Made by a program: the position numbers and the translations under genes. 15,258 bases of DNA from Smittium culicis (Eukaryota > Kickxellomycota > Harpellomycetes > Harpellales > Legeriomycetaceae): NCBI GenBank assembly GCA_001970855.1, contig LSSN01005681.1:1-15258 (forward strand), in the 5' to 3' direction. The notes under the pieces are model-generated. The model worked only from the letters and a program-made list of their open reading frames with translations, had not been told where the DNA came from and made no database searches. Below, piece by piece: positions 10,636 through 15,258 of the stretch (the first letter of the stretch is position 1; every line of letters begins with the position of its first letter).

Positions 10636-11134
10636 TGGGGTCAGAAAAATAGGGTCGGGACAAATGACATTTTGGGAAGGAATTAGGGCGTTGGCAATTT
10701 GTGCTGGCAGCGAATAGACGAGAACGAAGGGTACAAGTTCAAGAAATAATGTATCAGTACTCGGTAAAACTATCCAATTATCTCGCTATTCTCAATAAGC
10801 TAAATAAATATTATTGGTGTATCTGGAAATCTTTTGGAGCCTGCATATATGATTTGCTAGGATAATACATGTCTTTGGGGCATTTTAGCTATTAGCACCC
10901 TTACAATCAGCAAGCGCCCAATAAGTGTTTGTAATTGAATTTGAGAGTATTTAGGGTTAGTTTATTAGAGTATCTGATTGAGACACTGATATAAACAAGC
11001 CAATAGAGATATCAATGGCTTTATACCGTACATCTACAAGCGGATCTTTTTAAGGAGCTATAGTTAGTCAAGCAGGTCAGCAAACCTCGAAATTGTTCAA
11101 AAAAGGAGCAGAAGTAATAACTGAAGAAAAATAG

Positions 11135-11245
11135 TGCAATAAAGTAGCGGATGTGTACTTTCTGGCTCAATATCAGTGCATGTATATGCTGCACCACGAC
11201 GCTAAACTGGCCAGGCCATTAGGTGAATACGGTCGTTGCGCTTAA
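11135..11245 (+). other. Coding-like remnant in spacer, unrecognised
   Basis: After a TAG at 11132-11134 the frame stays open for 36 codons to TAA 11243-11245, with residues such as QYQCMYMLHHDAKLARPLG. The DNA is close to half GC, against an AT-rich background. There is no upstream ATG and no known family. It may be a fragment of a decayed mobile element or gene. A second short frame about 11300-11431 (ERLFDLFRDYFLKFHRPL) follows in a different frame. Chance is not excluded. Confidence 0.2.
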
Positions 11246-11902
11246 TATTTTATCTCTGCCATTACAGGTTTTGCAAGCTTATAGAAAGTGGTATAGGACA
11301 GATTAGTTCTTGAAAGGTTATTTGATCTATTCAGAGATTACTTTCTCAAGTTTCATAGACCTTTAATTCGGGAAGGCTTTTTGTTTGAGCTTCAGCCATT
11401 TATGATATGGAATTACTGTTGTGAGCGAACATGACTGTGGCGCTGTATCCTGGGGAAAGCAAATCTTTTTGCGGGGGCAACAAACTCAGCACTAATAGTT
11501 AGCTGCCCAGTACCGTATACTAGTCAAATACTATTGCCTCAATAGACCTGATTTTAATTCCAGTTATTTCGATCTATTGGCTTTTACAGACTTAATCAGC
11601 ACGAGTAATTGGTATGCTTTCTAATCAACAGGAAACTAGACAATAATTAGTTAATTTAATTTAAGCTAATGTTGGCTAACCAGACTCAGCGGTTGTTAAC
11701 CAAACAGCGTAATTAGAAGAGTGCTCACAGATTACTGGGCAAATAGGTAATGAGCATAGCTAATTAGTCTATATAACTGGGCGTAGAGAGATTGAGCAGT
11801 AACTGGCTATTTTTATCTGGCTGAGGATAGTTATTGGATAGTTTAAGGTTTAGCGAGTTGGGAGGGTGGGCGATGAGTGGGTATGGGCTTGAGGGGGATT
11901 GC

Positions 11903-11929
11903 AGCGAGTGGAGCGAGTGGAGCGAGAGG
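11903..11929 (+). promoter_or_regulatory. Three tandem AGCGAG-containing 9-mers upstream of eL30
   Basis: AGCGAGTGG, AGCGAGTGG and AGCGAGAGG follow one another exactly, about 230-257 bp before the eL30 start codon and in an otherwise AT-rich spacer. Tandem conserved 9-mers at this distance from a ribosomal protein gene suggest transcription-factor binding sites, but I know no factor with this site, so the role is inferred from position only. Replication slippage of a GAGCGAGTG unit is the plain alternative. Confidence 0.35.
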
Positions 11930-12066
11930 GAAGGGTCTTTATAGCATTTTTTTGACGGTTATTGTTGCGCCAATTACAATACGTCGGTTTAGGGCGCTGA
12001 GGCATAAAGAGAAAATTTTTTTTTATTTATTATACAAAATCGTCGATTACTTTTTAAATGACTTGA

Positions 12067-12089
12067 TTTCTTTCTCTTTCCCCTTTTTT
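12067..12089 (+). promoter_or_regulatory. Pyrimidine block in the eL30 promoter/leader
   Basis: An uninterrupted 23-base C/T stretch (TTTCTTTCTCTTTCCCC then T's) ends about 70 bp before the eL30 start codon. Pyrimidine tracts of this kind often surround transcription start sites of ribosomal protein genes. After it the leader becomes A-rich and ends TTATCAAAAATGG, a good fungal start context with A at -3. Confidence 0.4.
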
Positions 12090-12159
12090 AAGCAAAAGCT
12101 TTATTCGATTTCTTTCCAAAAACTTAGTCTCGTAGCTTAAAAAAAAAAAATTATCAAAA

Positions 12160-12882
12160 ATGGCCCCAAAGAAATCAGTAAGACCCTTCATATCTCCATA
12201 AAATACATCTCGCTATTGTTTCTACCATCTATTTCTTCTCCCACCAGCTACTATTATTGCTACTACTACCATATTCCTCTACTCCATTATTATTTCAATT
12301 CCCAACGCTCCTCTCCGAACATTCGATCAATTCAAATACCATCAATGCCAAATAAATAACTTTATGTTAACTCTGTCTCTTATTTTATCTATTTTTTTTT
12401 AGGGAAAATCTTCCGAGAATATCAACTCTCGCTTGGCTCTCGTCATGAAGAGTGGAAAATACTCCATTGGTTACAAATCAACCATGAAATCCATCAGATC
12501 CGGAAAATGTACACTTTTACACTTATCTCTTTACTAGATATTTATAACTTTGTATTAACTTGTAATTTATTATTTTAGCTAAACTCATCTTGATCTCTGG
12601 AAATTGCCCACCCCTCAGAAAGTCTGAAATCGAATACTATGCTATGTTGGCCAAAACTAACGTATACCACTTCAACGGAAGTAAGTCACTCTTTCTCTCA
12701 TAATCCCCTACATATTATATTCATTTTCCGATATTATTATATATATTAACCATAAATTTCTTTTTTCCATTTGTGTTATAGACAACATTGATATGGGTAC
12801 TGCCTGTGGTAAATACTTCCGCGTTGGTGTCTTGTCCATCACTGATGCCGGTGATTCTGATATCCTCAAAGTCAACCACTAA
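12160..12882 (+). CDS. 60S ribosomal protein eL30 (4 exons, 108 aa)
   Basis: Small RNA-binding protein of the large ribosomal subunit (L7Ae/L30e fold). Exons: 12160-12177, 12403-12508, 12579-12680, 12782-12882. Introns are 225, 70 and 101 nt, all GT-AG, phases 0, 1 and 1, each with a TTAAC-type branch-site candidate (near 12367, 12555 and 12748). Spliced protein: [20 protein letters not shown], then [61 protein letters not shown] and [11 protein letters not shown]. All are strongly conserved eL30 blocks, and the length is close to yeast (105) and human (115). The first exon is only six codons, so the start depends on the join, but MAPKKS at this place is the family norm. Divergent from PTPA and convergent with the secreted-protein gene. 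Confidence 0.97.
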
Positions 12883-13198
12883 TTTTTTTTTATTTCCATC
12901 TTTGTCCCAATAAATAAAAATACATTACTACTAATATCCCTCTTTTTTTAATAACGTACCTTCAATATTTATTTATTTATTTATTTAACCATTTTATTTA
13001 CACTCTAATATTGTAAGTTCTAAATTGTTAAAGGTAAATATATACTGCTAATATATTCAAAATCCAACTTGATGGGAAAAAAAAGTCTAATTATTTGGTC
13101 AAAAATAGTCTTTTGTTCTTCATTTTTACAGCTTTATGTCTGAATTCCCCATATCAAATATGCATTCATCACAACAAACCTCAGTCGCTTTTTCTTTA
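12883..13198. other. Convergent 3' flanks of eL30 and the secreted-protein gene
   Basis: The eL30 end has overlapping AATAAA hexamers at 12909-12918, about 27 bases after its stop. A (TTTA)n microsatellite follows at about 12968-12987. The rest is AT-rich with no gene, no strong hairpin and no coding-like stretch. Confidence 0.65.
12909..12918 (+). terminator. eL30 polyadenylation signal (overlapping AATAAA)
   Basis: AATAAATAAA contains two overlapping canonical hexamers, 27 bases after the eL30 TAA, in the expected position and orientation for 3' end formation. It is followed by a T-rich tract at 12942-12949. Confidence 0.6.
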
Positions 13199-13627
13199 TT
13201 ATACATTGTTGCAATTTACAGGCATTGCATTTTCAAAGCAGCTATCTCCATGACTGCTGTTTTCCATGCATCTTATTCTGTACGGGTGCTGCTTTTTTGT
13301 AACAATTAGCGAAAAAGTCCTTCCGTACAACCTTTCGCTGTTGGGCACACCATGGATGCCAGATATACTCTCTTCGCTTGGCTGGCCCCTGCAGTGGAGG
13401 TGGGGAAATGTCACTAGCTTGCTCCCTTCACCAGCAGTGATACTAATAGACCCCGCATCACGCACATTGAAGCATTTGTCGTACACAAAGCCTCCATTGT
13501 AGTACCGGTACTGGAACACGCACTTGCGGTACAGCTTTATCAGCGCTGTCTCCTCTGAAACGCCGCATATAAATACCTGCAAAAGTCCAAACACTACAAC
13601 TACTAATATATATTTAATCTTTTGCAT
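13199..13627 (-). CDS. Predicted small secreted cysteine-containing protein, 142 aa, family not recognised
   Basis: Intronless open frame starting MQKIKYILVVVVFGLLQVFI, a textbook signal peptide: basic n-region, hydrophobic core to about residue 20, likely cleavage near GVS-EE (24/25). The mature part of about 118 residues has six cysteines (36, 52, 79, 120, 130, 139), enough for three disulfides, one N-glycosylation motif (N123-S-S), and no membrane segment. The middle reads KCFNVRDAGSISITAG...LVTF...HCRG, which resembles the beta/gamma-crystallin Greek-key pattern of small fungal secreted proteins. That is a guess from the pattern only. An in-frame TAA 12 bases upstream fixes the start. A TATA-like box sits about 50 bp upstream. 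AATAAA overlaps the stop codon by two bases. Its GC is higher than its flanks, which argues for real coding. Confidence 0.75.
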   Translation of the reverse strand: MQKIKYILVVVVFGLLQVFICGVSEETALIKLYRKCVFQYRYYNGGFVYDKCFNVRDAGSISITAGEGSKLVTFPHLHCRGQPSEESISGIHGVPNSERLYGRTFSLIVTKKQHPYRIRCMENSSHGDSCFENAMPVNCNNV

Positions 13628-13671
13628 CTTTTTTATTTAGCTATTTACCTCAAAATGCTCGCCTTGAAAGG

Positions 13672-13682
13672 TTTTATTTATA
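13672..13682 (-). promoter_or_regulatory. TATA-like box of the secreted-protein gene
   Basis: On the minus strand the sequence TATAAATAAAA lies 45-55 bases upstream of the ATG at 13627. It is followed by ACCTTTCAAGGCGAGC, where transcription would plausibly start. It is the clearest TATA element in the window, but AT-rich surroundings lower its weight. Confidence 0.4.
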
Positions 13683-13854
13683 CTCATATTCTATATTTTA
13701 TTTTATTATATTTTATTATATTTTATTTATCAGCTTGCCTTAAACTGCAAAATAAAAACTAAAAAAAATCTAGACTATTCCTTTGCATTAATTGATTTTA
13801 GCTTATTTATTGTCAATCAATTCCTCCTTCAAATATCCAATCTAAAAATATTAC

Positions 13855-13923
13855 ACTCTATTTCATTCCTGTCTCTCTAATTTTATGAACTCTATTCCAT
13901 TCCTGATTTCTCTAATTTAATGT
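13855..13923. repeat. Tandem duplication of a ~34-bp unit
   Basis: ACTCTATTYCATTCCTG begins both copies (13855 and 13889). The rest of each unit (TCTCTCTAATTTTATGA against ATTTCTCTAATTTAATGT) differs by a few substitutions and one indel. The copies are directly adjacent. It is most simply a local duplication with later divergence in non-coding DNA. Confidence 0.8.
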
Positions 13924-14848
13924 ACTGCTTTAATAAATTTAACTCAATTTAAATCAAATTTCCTCCTCCCCTCAAAATAAAAAAAAAAATATGCTAGGAT
14001 ATTTTGGTTTATGAAAAAACCTGCGCTCTAGTAACGCCTAGAACCAGTCATTTATGCAGACCGAAACATTTGATAGTATGTAATATTACTAATTAGTTAG
14101 GCCTATCTTAAACCCTCTTTTTTTTATTTTAAATTTGGCCTTAAACCTTATAAGGCTTACATTTCTGATCTTTTTTACCCCAAAAAAAACTACAAATCTT
14201 TACAACAAATATCGCCTATTTTTATCGCAACTTACTCAAAATCGTCAATTGGCCCTTGCAACAATAAATCCCCTGCCTTCATCAACTTGGCCTATAATCT
14301 TCATGATCAAGAGCTATATTATAACTGATTGGATCTATCTCAACTATTACATCATGACCCCCCATTATTAGCCAACATTTCACTCATATTTCTAATCATA
14401 TGGATACCCATAGCCTATTCATAATTATCATATTTACTGAATGCTCATATTATTTTCTATTGGCTAATCTCATACGAATATCTTCTAGCTTCGCGTTTCT
14501 TCGTGATTCTAGCCAATTATTTAGCACTTCCAATATTCATATTATATTTAATCTGATCTGATCCAGTAGCTCGCCCCTGCTCTTCTCGTAATGCATACGC
14601 TAACCCAATAAATCTTACGGATTTATTACCCTGGCCCAATCTAAACATACGCTGATTATCTAATATGAAATAATATTCCCAGCAAATAAACTTATAACAT
14701 CAAATTATACATCTAATTAGCTGATTCAATAGTCAATGTTTGTAAGACCCGAGATCAGCGAATAGGATGTCTTCGATTCTCCATGAAATAAAAAACGCCA
14801 AAAAAGAAAGAAAGAAAAAAAAACAAAGCTTAGAATTTAATCTCAGCT

Positions 14849-14884
14849 AAAAATAAATAAATAAATAAATAATAAATAAATAAA
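14849..14884. repeat. (AAAT)n microsatellite
   Basis: Roughly nine AAAT/ATAA tetranucleotide units with one interruption (AATAATAAATAA). Just before it, at about 14797-14823, is a purine tract with three GAAA units flanked by A-runs. No gene overlaps it. Confidence 0.85.
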
Positions 14885-15140
14885 ACAATCTGCAACAAAA
14901 AATAATTCATTCCTCCGCTGAACTTCTCCGAATTTTTTTTTTTGCTATACAAAAACTTGACTAAAAAATAAACAATTTTCCAATCCCGAGAATTTTTTAC
15001 CTCTCTTAACTTATCTCAGTTATATCTCAATAACAAATTCTTCAACCATTTAACTCTAATAAGCGTTCAACCCACTTACAATTCCCCCCTTAATCTCCCC
15101 TCCTCTCTACGACTGACTGACTACCTCATACTATAATATC

Positions 15141-15258
15141 ATGGTGCTCGAAGATCACTCAATAGGAACTGTTTGCTGGGCAAAACTTAAAGGTTTCCCA
15201 TGGTGGCCTGCTGTTGTAAGTCTCTTACTTCTATCCCCCCCCCCCCCCCCCCCCCCCC
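15141..15258 (+). CDS. PWWP-domain protein, 5' end only (first exon 15141-15215)
   Basis: The first exon encodes 25 residues, MVLEDHSIGTVCWAKLKGFP then WWPAV. The pattern G-x-V-x-W-A-K-x-x-G-[FY]-P-W-W-P-A is the N-terminal strand pair of the PWWP domain, a Tudor-like module that in known proteins reads methylated lysine on histone H3 (often K36) or binds DNA. It is followed at 15216 by GTAAGT, a consensus donor in phase 0, and a C/T-rich intron that runs into 24 C's and the end of the window. The rest of the protein is missing, so its class (Pdp-like, NuA3/NuA4-type or other) cannot be told. The start ATG is at the head of the domain, as in many PWWP proteins. Confidence 0.85.
   Translation, partial: MVLEDHSIGTVCWAKLKGFPWWPAVVSLLLLSPPPPPPP
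15235..15258 (+). repeat. Poly-C run (24 C) at the window end, inside intron 1 of the PWWP gene
   Basis: Twenty-four uninterrupted C's finish the window. They continue a pyrimidine-rich intron start (GTAAGTCTCTTACTTCTAT). The assembly probably broke at this homopolymer. Since PTPA introns 1 and 2 also carry C8-C9 runs on their sense strands, part of the run may be genuine, though its length cannot be trusted. Confidence 0.8.

Larger units (their letters stand above)
10058..12159. other. 2.1-kb divergent spacer between PTPA and eL30, no gene
   Basis: This holds both promoters. The first 200 bases are extremely C-poor on the plus strand (hand count for 10081-10260: about 58 G, 4 C), so the PTPA leader is rich in CAACAACC-like sequence on its own sense strand. 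Small direct repeats sit at 10108-10217, 10570-10630 and 11903-11929 (separate entries). A GTG-started frame at 11877-12140 runs into the eL30 leader and is not a gene. About 11130-11440 is less AT-rich and has short coding-like stretches. No tRNA or transposase was recognised. Confidence 0.6.
13628..15140. other. Divergent AT-rich, G-poor spacer before the PWWP gene
   Basis: About 1.5 kb with no gene. An ATG-less frame at 14135-14371 is AT-driven and rejected. It holds ATTTT/TATT-rich tracts (13692-13730), a 34-bp tandem duplication (13855-13923), a short inverted repeat GCCTTA-7-TAAGGC at 14138-14156, and (AAAT)n and GAAA tracts (14800-14885). In the last 140 bases there is a C/T-rich leader with almost no G (hand count 15001-15060: 15 C, 1 G), like the leader of the ValRS gene. 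Confidence 0.6.

Noticed and set aside
11877..12140. 87-codon frame just upstream of eL30
   Set aside because: Starts at GTG, overlaps the eL30 promoter and leader, and its C-terminal half is AT noise.
14138..14156. GCCTTA/TAAGGC inverted repeat as a terminator or RNA hairpin
   Set aside because: A six-base stem with a seven-base loop in AT-rich DNA, far from any gene end, is expected by chance.
14135..14371. 78-codon frame in the right spacer
   Set aside because: Starts at TTG, composition is AT-driven, and no domain is seen.

Overview
This window is nuclear eukaryotic DNA, most likely from a fungus, and my guess is an early-diverging AT-rich lineage (Kickxellomycotina/Smittium-like). That placement is an inference. 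The direct evidence is spliceosomal GT-AG introns of 70-225 nt, many with TTAAC or CTAAC branch-site-like motifs; AT-rich intergenic DNA; a UBE2E-type E2; a PTPA with a fungal-looking C-terminal extension; and a single-gene cytosolic-type valyl-tRNA synthetase. The window looks like a whole short contig. It starts inside a perfect heptamer tandem array (54 copies of TGGTAGA) and ends in a 24-nt run of C inside an intron.

Layout: 1-378, heptamer satellite. 379-2828, AT-rich DNA without a convincing gene but with two short higher-GC stretches that could be decayed coding or retroelement sequence. 2829-2966, C/T-rich leader. 2967-6205 (+), valyl-tRNA synthetase, two exons, 1047 aa. 6206-7060, AT-rich spacer. 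7061-8307 (+), UBE2E-type ubiquitin-conjugating enzyme, three exons, 299 aa, with an unusually long disordered N-terminus. 8308-8612, convergent 3' flanks with a TTTTC microsatellite and a poly-A tract. 8613-10057 (-), PP2A activator PTPA/Rrd, four exons, 357 aa. 10058-12159, a 2.1-kb divergent spacer with several small repeat clusters. 12160-12882 (+), ribosomal protein eL30, four exons, 108 aa. 13199-13627 (-), a 142-aa predicted secreted cysteine-containing protein. 13628-15140, an AT-rich, G-poor divergent spacer. 15141-15258 (+), first exon of a PWWP-domain gene cut off by the contig end.

The genes are ordinary housekeeping functions (translation, ubiquitination, PP2A control, chromatin) and do not form a functional cluster or operon. 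I found no convincing new multi-gene system. The most interesting features are compositional: strong strand asymmetry with C/T-rich sense-strand leaders and poly-C introns, the heptamer array, the long E2 N-terminus, and the orphan secreted protein. Exon joins were worked out by hand from splice motifs, frame continuity and family conservation. They are consistent to the base but have not been tested against transcripts.
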